Below are positions 54,870 to 64,000 of a stretch of DNA of 64,000 bases, in pieces (within the stretch, counting starts at the first letter, position 1; the number at the start of each line of letters is the position of its first letter). The notes under the pieces are model-generated. The model had not been told where the DNA came from and made no database searches. It saw nothing but the letters and a program-made list of their open reading frames with translations. The position numbers and the translations under genes are program-made. This DNA comes from Owenia fusiformis (Eukaryota > Annelida > Polychaeta > Sabellida > Oweniidae), in assembly GCA_903813345.2 (NCBI GenBank), contig CAIIXF020000011.1, positions 8,404,842 through 8,468,841 on the forward strand, read 5' to 3'.

Positions 54870-56148
54870 ATCCTTTTTCCATAGCAACCATCAAACCTAT
54901 AATCACCATAATCTTTTTCCAGTTACTTATGACATATACATGTGTAATTTTTAGTATGTTAAGACAAGGGGAGTGGCATAAATATTTGGGGATGAACAAA
55001 ATGATCAAAAGTTAACTGATGCCTACATTGTGTAGAAATGTTGAACTATTAAGTAGGTTTGATCATACAGTTAAATGTCACGCTCACTTTGGATTATAAA
55101 GAAGGATGGGTAATAGTGAAATCTAAAAAATCTAATTGAAACCCAATCATCATTTCAGTTTTAATGCATGCAGGTCATACATATGCAGTTTTCTAAACCT
55201 TAAAACAATGCTAATTTTGCAGCAGAATTCACTAGCATAGTATTCTTTGTGAACCAGCCCCCCTCCCAATATCTTCACAAATTGTGACGATCAAATCCTG
55301 TTTAGAAACTATCATACCTATAATTACCAAGAATTTTTTCAATTACTGATGACATATACATTTATACTGTCTGAAAAATTGATGGTTATTCGCTGCATTG
55401 TTGTAAAGTTATTAATCATTTTCAAGGTATCCCCTACTTTTGTCACGCGGGAGGGGTGGTGGTGACGAAGGAGGGGTTATAAATATTGAGGGGGATAAAC
55501 AAAATCATATTACTGTTAACTAATACCAGAATCCTACATTCTGTTGAAATTGTGATAATACAGGTTATACAATTGAAGTTATCTACTGTTAAGTAGGCTT
55601 GATCATTCAGTTAAATGCCACGCCCACTTTGGATTATTTAGAGGGGGTGGGTCATAGAAATTTTTTTTAAAAACATTTCTAATTGAGACTCAATCACCAT
55701 TCCAATTTTAATGCATGCAGGACATATATATGCAATTTTCTAAACCATAAATCAATGCTATTTTTGCAGCATAACTTGCTCACATAGGATTTTTTCGTTA
55801 ACGAGCCCCCCAAAATAGACACAAATTAGCAAATTTTGACAATCACATTCTGTTTCCATAGCAACCATCATACCTATAGTCACCAATTTTTTACCAGTTA
55901 TTAATAACATATATGTGCATATATTCTGAAAAAATGTGGTTATTCATAATGTTTTTGTAAAGTATTAATTATTTTCTATGTACCCCCTACTTTTGTCATG
56001 CGGGGGTATAAATATTGATTTTTTCCTAAACGCTGTAAAATTTTGCTTAATTATTGCCAAATTGTGGTGAGAATTACAAATTAGGATGTAACTAGCATGG
56101 TCTCCAAAATTCTACCTCCATACCGCAATTTAAGATCTAGCCCATCAC
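54870..56148 (-). repeat. right arm of foldback 51.5-56.1 kb
   Basis: Inverted relative to 51519-52560 and slightly longer. An extra, more diverged unit (about 54870-55140) lies on its inner side. Confidence 0.75.
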
Positions 56149-56501
56149 CAATTGGTAATATAACCGAGTTCCGTCAATATTTAGTCCCTCGCTTTTGTTA
56201 TAATATACAGAGCCAATTCGCATTAGCTTGATTAATATCTGGCTACGAGACAGCTTGCTTTCCCGATGAACAAACTTTATCTGCTCTTTCTATGAGTACA
56301 AGTGTCTATAACATTTTTGATGTTATGAGTATTGGATAGGCTATCAATCTTTTCAATTTTTATTAATGACTTTAATGACTTCAGTCTGAATGAAATGTCC
56401 CTTGGAGTTATGGTCTTTGATGCGGAATTGGTCCTTGAACCATGTGGGGAAGAAGGGGGAGGCTGCTGGACAATTTTTATTCTCACATTAGATGCTTATA
56501 T
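56149..56501. other. non-coding spacer
   Basis: No gene or element recognised. Confidence 0.5.
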
Positions 56502-56596
56502 CAGTGGCGGATCCAGAAGTTGACGGGGGTGGGGGCAAATTGTGAGTCAGAAAAAATGTTCCCATTTAATTTTTCCCCACCCTGGATCCGCCACAG
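56502..56596. mobile_element. 95-bp MITE with CAGTGGCGGATCCAG ends
   Basis: CAGTGGCGGATCCAG at the left and CTGGATCCGCCACAG at the right, flanked by TTATAT on both sides (likely part of the target duplication). The end type is common in animal MITEs (general knowledge). No coding. Confidence 0.8.
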
Positions 56597-57130
56597 TTAT
56601 ATATCTATTCATATTTATTTTGTTTTTAAAGAGATTTAAATACATATGCCATCTATTATTCTTGTTCAGTTCACTTCGCATAATTTAGATTTAAGTGCGT
56701 CTGATGTTTGAGCGTATTTATAAGCTCACAAATTATTGCTCAAGCGTCGTGTAAATGGAACAGGCGATATGAGTGGATGCTGAGTTGTTGTTGTTGCAAG
56801 AACTCCTGGAACTGAAAAGGAAGGGATGATGTGTTCGTTGCAAAATGGCCGAATTTCCCGGGAATCAGAATTTGACAACATTTTTTGTTTTCACGATAAG
56901 ATTTAATCACTCAAGTTACATCCCCGAAATTTGAGCTAAATAGTTGGCACGACCAGGCACGTATTTAGTGCGTAGATTCAGGTTTCGAAATATGATTTCA
57001 AATCAGTTAAAACAATAGGGGGAATAATCCCAGAGTTCAATGATGACCTACGCTTATAATGTAAAATTGTACGGTATTTAGATGACCCACGTCTCAGATT
57101 GGTCAAAATCGACAACTGTTGGTGGCCTCT
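56597..57130. other. non-coding spacer
   Basis: Contains (TTG)n-like GTTGTTGTTGTTGCAAG and an ATGGCCGAATTTCCCGGG at about 56844 in a short ORF. No supported gene. Confidence 0.45.
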
Positions 57131-57296
57131 CAGCGGCGTAACCAGGATTTTGGGAGTGGGTACGCGAGGCCGAAGGCCGAGCAAAACTAGGGGGTCCGGG
57201 GGCATGCTCCCCCGGAAATATTTTGATTTTAGACCTTAAATGGTGCGTTCTGAGCGATATCAGACTATGTAATCGGGCACTATTGATTGTATACAT

Positions 57297-58020
57297 TGTT
57301 TATTTTATTTTATTTTATTTATTTATAAAAAAATGTATATACAATAATAATACATGACTAATACTGACACCAAATGGCATATAAAAGTATAATGTCAAGT
57401 ATCAAAAAAAGTATCACTAGCAAATATAAAAAATATATATATATAGTCTAACTAGTTTACAAGGGTATATAGGTATATGAGTTTCATATATACAAGTATT
57501 TACATGATATAACATAGTACAATGCATACACTAAGCATGTATGTACGTTGTGTTTAAATGATGTGCCATGACTATTGTAATATACAATGCGTGGATAGTA
57601 AATAAAGATGTTTAATAAGACAGATTTTTTATAAGTAGCTTGACAAGAGGTCAGATTTGTAGGCCTTTTTAAAGGAGGTTATAGATTTTGACATTTTTGT
57701 GGAATTTTTAAGAGAATTCCATAGTGAAGGCCCATTCCGTTTTATGGAAAATTTGTTCGCATGTTCAATATGGAAGTTGTCACATTGGCGGGTATTATAA
57801 CTATGTGTATCACAGTTTATTTGGAAATTTGTATCGAGTAGAGAATTTAGTATTTGGTCACCATCTTTTACTTGGTACATGAAAATTGCTGTATTCAGCT
57901 TATTTATATCATATATATTCAGAAGATTAAGTTCGTGATACATGTAAAATAAAACCACACATGACAAATTATTGCCCATTAACATGATATCATCATTCGT
58001 CACTTATGTTCGAGAAATGG
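57297..58020 (-). mobile_element. LINE 3' fragment in the hAT element
   Basis: Minus-strand end of a non-LTR element with a (TAAAA)n-type tail at 57297-57325 (TTTTATTTTATTTTATTTAT on the plus strand) and a 3' UTR of about 300 bp. 5'-truncated. Confidence 0.7.
57629..58003 (-). pseudogene. LINE ORF2 C-terminus
   Basis: About 120 codons: NKLNTAIFMYQVKDG, HSYNTRQCDNFHIEHANKF, NGPSLWNSLKNSTK, SITSFKKAYKSDLLSSYL and a stop. This is the characteristic last segment of CR1/Jockey-like LINE polyproteins (the HxYNTR, WNSL and FKK..LL blocks). Upstream sequence is lost by truncation. The first residues may lie in flanking DNA. Confidence 0.7.
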
Positions 58021-58078
58021 AGACTAAATAAAAATGATGAAGTGGGTAAATGGCGAAATTGAAAATTCCTACGAATAG

Positions 58079-58359
58079 AAGGGGCGGATCCAGGAATGAA
58101 CAAGGGGGGACCCATATTTCCGGTCATAGAAAATAACTTCAAAAAATTTCGGTCCCCTAAAACCGAAAAGTGGGTCCAAATTTTGAAAATTTTGAGGCCC
58201 ATTTTATTCAAAAATTTGGCCTGAAATTAAAAAATAAGGCCTTAGAAGGCCTAGTAATGACCAAAAGGCCCACTTTTTTTTGGGCCCAATTTTTTTTCTC
58301 TGGGCCCAAGTTAGGGGGGGGGGGGGCTGGCCCCATGGGCCCCCCCGGATCCGCCACTG
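58079..58359. mobile_element. 280-bp MITE with GGCGGATCC ends
   Basis: GGGGCGGATCCAGGA (about 58080) and GGATCCGCCACTG (about 58347-58359). The subterminal parts are G- and C-rich, including a G13 run (58314-58326). GAATAG is found just outside both ends. Related in its ends to the 95-bp MITE at 56502. Confidence 0.7.
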
Positions 58360-58689
58360 AACAGAATAGGAGATCCTTTTAGATACGAGGACAACCTTTT
58401 TTCGTCCAGCTGTACTCATTGATTGTGCTTGTTCTTAAGTGACGTAAAAATATTGTTCTGTTATGATTTGAAAAGAGACAGCTTTTTTTGCATAAGCAGT
58501 TTTATTATACTGATCTTGTACTTTTGCGTCAGCAATGTAATAGTTAAATTGAAGTTCTATTGTTCTGATATAGATACGATTTGAATTACAATCTATATTT
58601 CAAGAATTAACAAAGTACTCGAACGACAATAATCGCATATTGCCGTACATATTATGTTGTTTTAAGCAAGGAGGTATTGGAAATTAAAT

Positions 58690-58828
58690 CAAGTTACGTT
58701 CGCATCAATGTTATAAGTATTTTTCATCGGAGGTTAAATAAATAAAAAATTCAAATATAAAGAGGCTTTAACACGTAGTTCAATGGCGGAGCTAAGGTTG
58801 CCAAACTTATGGAGGGGAGTGTAATATA
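58690..58828 (-). repeat. dispersed repeat, copy of 35577-35700
   Basis: Reverse-complement match to 35577-35700, located between the MITE and the transposase C-terminus of the hAT element. Confidence 0.6.
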
Positions 58829-59091
58829 CGCCAAAGTGGTTTAAACTTTATATGGGGCCTTTTAAACAAATGCATTTGACGTAAACGGCGAGGGGCCCTT
58901 GCTCCCCACTCTGTTACAATTTCACGCTTATCGAGAATAAAGTTTTTGTGAATATGCATCAATGCCAGTGAACTTAAACGAGTTTGTCCCATAGTTGATC
59001 TGAGATAAGTCTTGAGACGCCTCATAGAGCTGAAGCTGCGTTCAGCTGTTGCGGTAGAGACGGGGAGAACCAACAACAGCCACGAAACAAA
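58807..59091 (-). pseudogene. hAT transposase C-terminal dimerisation domain
   Basis: The frame reads LPVSTATAERSFSSMRRLKT, YLRSTMGQTRLSSLALMHIH, then a short divergent tail to a stop at 58807. The STAxAERxFS..RRLKTYLRSTM..RL..LAL..I block is the hallmark dimerisation region of hAT transposases, as found in ZMYM-type hAT relatives. The frame opens at 59091 after a TAG. TAG|TTTGTTTCG could be an intron acceptor. The RNase H-like catalytic core and BED finger are absent. Confidence 0.85.
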
Positions 59092-59194
59092 CTATTTTGC
59101 TTTACTTTTTTATTTTTTAAAACAATTTATTTTTTTGCTCCATCATTTAGGGTACGCGACTGCGTACCCTCGCGTATGCCTGGTTACGCGCCTG

Positions 59195-59542
59195 CCTCTA
59201 ATTTTCGAAATACGCTTCGAATAATATTGTGTTCATTTCTGGCGCGTTAACAAATATCATAGCTTGTTTTTCACATCAAGATGAAGAAATGCGTAAGAAA
59301 TAGTTTTATATCAATTAGAACATCACAACGAAGTTTTATATTCGAAAACTAACTGTTGAGAATTCGTGCAAACGAAGGTGGTACGCAAGAGACGTAATTG
59401 TGTCTGTTAACTCTTAAAATCTGGGGTTTACCTCCTCTTAGTTAAAACATGGATTACCAAATTCTGTTTCTGGACGTCCGGCCATGTTGAACCAAAAACA
59501 TGGTGTTATCGTTTTCAGTTTTCAAAAAAGAAGTGTGCAAAC
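59195..59542. other. non-coding spacer
   Basis: No gene or element recognised. Confidence 0.5.
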
Positions 59543-61230
59543 TCACGGTGTTATAGCATGACGGTTACGACAAGGCGATTTGCAAAATTTTGTGGTAACG
59601 ATAACAAAAAATGGCGGATGGGAAAGACAGCATGTCCTCTTTCTCGCCTGTAGGCAAGATTCACAGATAAGATTTCCTTTTTAATTAGTTCCATTCGGTG
59701 ACGTATATATGGATGGTTATAAAGACTGGGTCAAATCTGCCAGGTGGTTTACTAGAAGCAGTATAAGCTGTAAACTTACCGACTGAGATGTCCAAGTTCA
59801 TATTTTTAGTCCATTCTCGTGATTTCTCAGTATATGTGCCTCAGAGCCACTCAAACTATTAACAGTAAGTAAACTGTGTATAAACAAGCCATAAAATGAC
59901 AGATCCAGAACAGGAACGTGGTCATAATAAGGTTTCAAACGCAATGTAGTTAGACGACTACGTATGAATTCTATGGACGGTAACGTATTGTATTAGATGT
60001 CCATTAGATATTTAGCGGACGGTTACGTGCATGTACATCTTTCAAGTTAAGGTTGCTAGTTCTGATAGCCGCTTTCCATGTAACTGTTATAATGGGTAAG
60101 AAATGGAATATTTAATGTAATTTACTCAGATGCGAGTAGGTAGTTACCAGTTTCGCCACCAGGTGGCTGATTCGGGGGAATTAACATGGCAGGGTATTAC
60201 AAAATTCCCTTAAACTTGAATATGCATCAGTTTTAGTGGTTCACTTTTCATATTTATGTATCTGAATGTTATACAAATTAAAATATGTCCAGTAAAAGAA
60301 AATATTATCTGCCCAACACAAGAAAAGATATTTCACTTTTTGTGATTTTACAACATGGGGGCTATGGGGAATCTCCCCGACCTAGAAGTCACATTTTCAA
60401 AGAAAATTAAATTTTCAAAGTTGTTAAACTCTTTTCAAAACCACATTTCTAAATGTAATTTTACATGTAGATTCCAAATATGACATCAGTTTGACTGAAT
60501 TGTGAATTTTTAATGACGTAAATCAAGATTATTTCTACTCGCATCTGGGATATTGCTTATATTTGTTTTCAGGACTCGCAAGAGACGCTCTTGTTTGAGC
60601 CTCTATAGGGCAAGGAAAAAATTGTATCTTGCTTTATTAATGAAACCAATTTAAGTCAAAAAGATAGCAATGAAGAGGCAAAAGAAGAATTAGCATCAAG
60701 TACTGATTGAATATGACAAAATTAATAACAATGAATCTGGGATACATATTTGAACGAGGTTCGCATAACCGTCAATCCATTTTTTGGCGTAACCGCAAAT
60801 TAAAAATACAATATTATGGCTTAAGTAGAACATATTAGGTAGTTTCCAATGCTCAATTGGCTTTTTTATGATCGTATGTAGGTTACATATGTATACCCCG
60901 AGGTCGTTAGGCAATATAGACCATGCCCTAACGACAAAAATAAACAAATTACTAAATTTTGTGTAGTTTTGAATTTCAAACTCAACAGTTTCTCGCTTAT
61001 TTCATGTTATCCCCGGGAATCAATTTGCAAAGAATACGTTCAAAATATACATTACTAAATGCATCACCGCATGCGATGTCTACAAAAATCGTTTATCCTT
61101 TCATTGATACACAGTAGAAGAAGATACTGCACCAACCTTAGTTTTCTGTTCAATCGTGGATAAATCAGTGATCGTAGTCGTCTAATCTCGTTTTCAGAGG
61201 TGTCGTAACCGTCATGCTATAACACCGTGA
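59543..61230. mobile_element. 1.7-kb segment bounded by a perfect 30-bp inverted repeat
   Basis: TCACGGTGTTATAGCATGAC then GGTTACGACA (59543-59572) is matched exactly in reverse complement at 61201-61230. Between them are a copy of the 420-bp dispersed repeat (60118-60548) and non-coding DNA. Additional TAACCGT motifs occur near 60770 and 60790. It is a candidate DNA transposon or two solo ends; no clear target duplication or transposase. Confidence 0.55.
60118..60548 (-). repeat. dispersed 420-bp repeat, copy 2
   Basis: Inverted relative to 25874-26293, with AGATGCGAGTAG at both ends. It differs from copy 1 by scattered substitutions and small indels. It lies inside the 59543-61230 segment. 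Confidence 0.75.
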
Positions 61231-61580
61231 AACTGCAACAAGGTTCCGAGTCACCTTGCCTCTTATTGGATAAAATTCATCATAATGTAGCTAATAAGTG
61301 TAGCAACAACTGGAATCTGACTGCAGTTTACACGGGCCCATGAATACATGCTTGTGCGACACATACATTTGCTCTGAGCTTTGCCACGTGTGGGTCAATC
61401 TAGTAAAGAAATTTCAAAATGTCGAGAAAGTTTGTGCCTACACCCGACAGTAACGATAAAAACGACTTGATGAACAGCGGAAAACACGACTTTATCGTAC
61501 AAGTTTGAGGTGAGTATACGATTGAAATGTTGATGCTTCATTATACAGTCTATTACAATGCTTCAAACGCAAGGTATTGA
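61231..61580. other. spacer with a possible first exon
   Basis: ATG at 61419 in fair context (AAAATGTCG) opens 29 codons (MSRKFVPTPDSNDKNDLMNS) and stops at TGA 61506-61508. A consensus donor (GAG|GTGAGT at 61510) follows directly. It could be a 5' exon with a short upstream ORF. No downstream exon found. Confidence 0.25.
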
Positions 61581-61865
61581 ACCTGAGAAATAAGAAATCA
61601 AAAGACTATTGTGCCATAATATAGAAAAATATATTCATATTTCACATGAATGACATTTGTATATTTCGGATTTTTAGTGTTTAGTGCAATAAGCCCGTGC
61701 TCTCTTGTAATTTTTTTCAAAACTAACATGGCAGAGAGGCATCATAATATAAGAGGTGATCCAATTTACAAGCAATCCAAGATATACAAATGTCATTCAT
61801 GTGCAATTTGAATATTTTTTTTATAATATTGCACAATAGTCTTTAGATTTCTTATTTTTCAGGTG
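61581..61865. mobile_element. 285-bp foldback with ~85-bp arms
   Basis: 61581-61668 and 61780-61865 pair over nearly their full length: ACCTGA(G/A)AAATAAGAAATC, AAAGACTATTGTGC, CACATGAATGACATTTGTAT. The loop is about 110 bp. MITE-like. Confidence 0.75.
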
Positions 61866-62859
61866 ATGATGAAATACATTTTCAGCCCTCTGAAAGTGTG
61901 ACTGAAAAATAGCTAAAAGTAGGAAAATGTGCCCAATATATTGCTTTAAGGTGACTGTTTACTTAATCGATTTTCAGATAATCGATTTTCAGAAAAATTT
62001 CAGAACTCTTCCTGAGAAGTCGTTTTTATTATTTCACATATGCTTGTGCACTGTAATCATTACAAAGACATCAAAGAACAACAAAAAACTTTAGTTTGAG
62101 AAAAAAGTGCCGTTTAAAGAATTTGAGAAGATTTTTTTCTAGGAGTAGCCCGTGAAAAACCGCTGATTCAAAATATCTGAACATTTCAGAAAATATACTT
62201 CAAACATATATCAAAACGAAGGAGCAACGGAAATTTGAAAAATTACCCGATAAAAAAATTGGCATCAAAATAAGGAAAAAAGTACACTTCTCAAATTGTT
62301 TTTTTCTATTTTTTTTAATTTGTAGGAGACATTTCAAAATTCTAAAGCTCCTTCCATTTTGGGCTATATTAAAGGGATGTTTCAGAGAAATTAGAAAAAA
62401 ATGTTCAGGGACCTTTGCCGTGCTACTCTTTTTGTCAATTTTTCTGTGACATTTTCAGAGGACTCAAATTCCCATTCCAAAATGTTTACTGTTTCTATTT
62501 GCATTACCACAGTGAACCTGGTTATATAAATGATAAGTGGAACTAAAAAATTGAGAGAAAATCCAACCAAAAGACAGTTAATTTTGATGGTCAGATTATA
62601 CTCAAATGCCATGTGCTTCCTGGTTTCGGCTATCTTGGATTTTTTGATTAAGTTATAAGTTACCTTAAATGATAGGAGATTTGAAAATTTTAATTCATTT
62701 CGAGAAATCTAGAAAAAATGAAAAAAATGATTTGAAAAGCTATCTTTTTTAGTTTTTAAGACCACAATTTTCGTTTCAGACAATTCAAAATTTCAAAAAA
62801 TTCTAAAATCCACATGGTTTTTTCATTTCCTGCTTGGTGTAAATTTCTGATAACTACCC
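61866..62859. other. AT-rich non-coding spacer
   Basis: Very T- and A-rich, with many short A and T runs. No gene recognised. Confidence 0.5.
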
Positions 62860-63661
62860 CGACATATCGTCCCCTTATTTCCACATTGTCATAATTGCAT
62901 TTTTTGCTGATATTGAGAAATCAGAGGTTGAAGATTCGGGTCTTCATAACTTCTGAGTAGTAATTTTTAGAAACTTCTTTTTTCGTTTGGGTAATCATGT
63001 GTATGTGTAAGCTTTGCAACACAAAAGTCACTGGTGAACAATTAATAAAACACATATTTTTTATGGTTTCTTGTTTCTGAAATATCAAAATAACCCTGAA
63101 AACTGAATTTTTTATTCACTTCCATTTTGTTATTGTCTGTATACCATTAGTTTGCCCATCTAATTATACAGAATATTACTCATGTTCCATTTTGACTGGT
63201 AAAGGTATAACAGGTCAGTAATTGAATAAGTTCACTGAATAAACCTTTATTTTCATTACAAATAATGTACAAATCTGCTTTCTTTTGTTTGTACTCCATG
63301 TATAGTGTCATGATTTATGACCTCCTTTGTTAATTACCTACAAAGTATACTAGTAAGTGATTGTCCCATTATTTCCACATTTTTATAACTATTAGTCACA
63401 TGATCATTACTATAAGTCACATGATCAAAATTGTGTAATCGGATTGGCTCTGCTGCGGATATGACAAGGTGGGCCTAAAGTTTTTTCCTCATTTTGCCCT
63501 TATAACAATGTGGCACTGGATATCTCCAAAAGGAGATGAGATCCATTGAAATGGACCTCAAAAATGAATTCTTCGTGAAAAATTGAGCAAGATAGTATAT
63601 TTATCTCAAAACCTGCAAAAAGTGAGTTATAACAATGTGGAAATAATGGGACGAGATACGG
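62860..63661. repeat. 800-bp inverted-repeat-bounded segment
   Basis: CGACATATCGTCCCCTTATT then TCCACATTGTCATAA (62860-62895) pairs with 63625-63661 (TTATAACAATGTGGAAATAA, then TGGGACGAGATACG). A third, direct copy (TGTCCCATTATTTCCACATT) lies at about 63363. Possibly a decayed MITE with nested ends. Confidence 0.5.
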
Positions 63662-64000
63662 TATTCGTGTGAACGGTCCGAACGAAATGCGTTAGTTTTT
63701 TCGGCGTTCGTTTTTTGCTATATCGGTGATTTTCTATAGAAATAGTTTTGCTTGACAATTGATAAAATGCGTATTTCCTAATTACATATTCTGTCACGCA
63801 AAAAAACTGGCTTGACTTCAAATTTTCCAGCAAATGCGTGACAAATACGCAAATTGTGGAACAGACGAACGGCCTGAATAATACATGCTCCCAATGCTCA
63901 AGCATTTTTGCATGCTCCTTATAATTTCCCGCCATTTCTTATTCAACCAATCAGATTGTTCATTGGAAAAACACATAATCATAATGGAGGAAAACTTGGT
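63662..64000. other. non-coding spacer at window end
   Basis: Only a short minus-strand ORF without recognisable domains. Confidence 0.4.

Larger units (their letters stand above)
51519..56148. mobile_element. giant foldback structure, second family (4.6 kb)
   Basis: Left arm 51519-52560 and right arm 54870-56148 pair in inverted orientation, starting GATGGGCTAG / TTAAATTGCGGTATGGAGGT at the outer end. The arms are made of units of about 540 bp: two on the left and about two and a half on the right. Each has CATAACAAAAGTAGGGGGTA or a variant, GTGACTATAGGTATGATGGT and GCCACGCCCACTTTGGATTA. The interior (52561-54869) has two hairpins, a MITE-like insertion and short ORFs of unknown nature. No transposase recognised and no target duplication found. 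Confidence 0.78.
57131..59194 (-). mobile_element. hAT transposon remnant with nested insertions
   Basis: The left end CAGCGGCGTAACCAGG (57131) and right end CCTGGTTACGCGCCTG (ending 59194) are inverted repeats. The subterminal parts also pair loosely (TACGCGAGG). CCTCT flanks both sides. The 3' end of a hAT transposase lies inside on the minus strand. Most of the transposase gene is missing: only about 100 bp separates the conserved C-terminal domain from the right end, so it is an internal-deletion derivative. A LINE tail (about 57297-58020) and a MITE (58079-58359) have inserted into it. Confidence 0.75.

Noticed and set aside
59605-59700. AAAAAATGGCGGATGGGAAAG as a gene start
   Set aside because: The frame closes after about 18 codons and no clear donor was found at its end.

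Overview
The window reads as AT-rich intergenic or intronic DNA from an animal, most likely a marine invertebrate. No bacterial operon structure, CRISPR array or rRNA was seen. The coding potential is almost entirely from mobile elements: a DIRS-type tyrosine-recombinase retrotransposon, LINEs, a Ty3/gypsy element with a SCAN-like gag, hAT and Tc1/mariner DNA transposons, and many foldback/MITE elements. The only part that looks clearly like a host gene is one exon of a trypsin-like serine protease at 34567-34753 (+). The phylum cannot be fixed from this sequence alone.

Layout. 1-1760: a satellite of about 186-bp monomers with a trimeric higher-order arrangement. 1991-2411: a small foldback. 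About 2.83-12.9 kb: a DIRS-like retrotransposon on the minus strand (gag, RT/RNase H, tyrosine recombinase), cut by two 5'-truncated LINEs (4030-5461 and 8293-11712) and carrying a 21-bp minisatellite (5956-6490). 12.9-15.7 kb: an ORF-less segment bounded by a 27-bp inverted repeat. 16-28.7 kb: non-coding sequence full of repeats (143-bp duplication, 162-bp tandem array, a palindromic element of TATACTTTC modules, MITEs) and many long poly-G/poly-C runs.

28.7-56.1 kb is the most striking part: four very large inverted-repeat (foldback) structures almost end to end. Two (28737-34348 and 35989-45744) belong to one family with arms of 1.1 kb or more. Their arms contain tandem copies of a module of about 370 bp that includes an octamer-like palindrome followed by a TGACGTCA-type palindrome. 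The first carries a dead Tc1/mariner element. The second has a palindromic 21-bp minisatellite at its centre and a very recent LTR retrotransposon insertion (39031-44457). A third structure (45896-51200) has 99-bp terminal inverted repeats, an 8-bp target duplication and inverted arrays of 190-bp units. A fourth (51519-56148) has arms made of units of about 540 bp.

56.1-64 kb: a 95-bp MITE, a hAT transposon remnant (57131-59194) invaded by a LINE tail and another MITE, a segment bounded by a perfect 30-bp inverted repeat (59543-61230), and two further foldbacks.

Nesting gives relative ages: mariner is younger than foldback copy 1, the LTR element is younger than foldback copy 2, both LINEs are younger than the DIRS element, and a LINE tail and a MITE are younger than the hAT. 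The two LTRs have the same length and look identical, so the LTR element is the youngest identifiable insertion. Most open reading frames in the window are chance products of repeats. Element boundaries were judged by eye and are approximate unless a target duplication is given.
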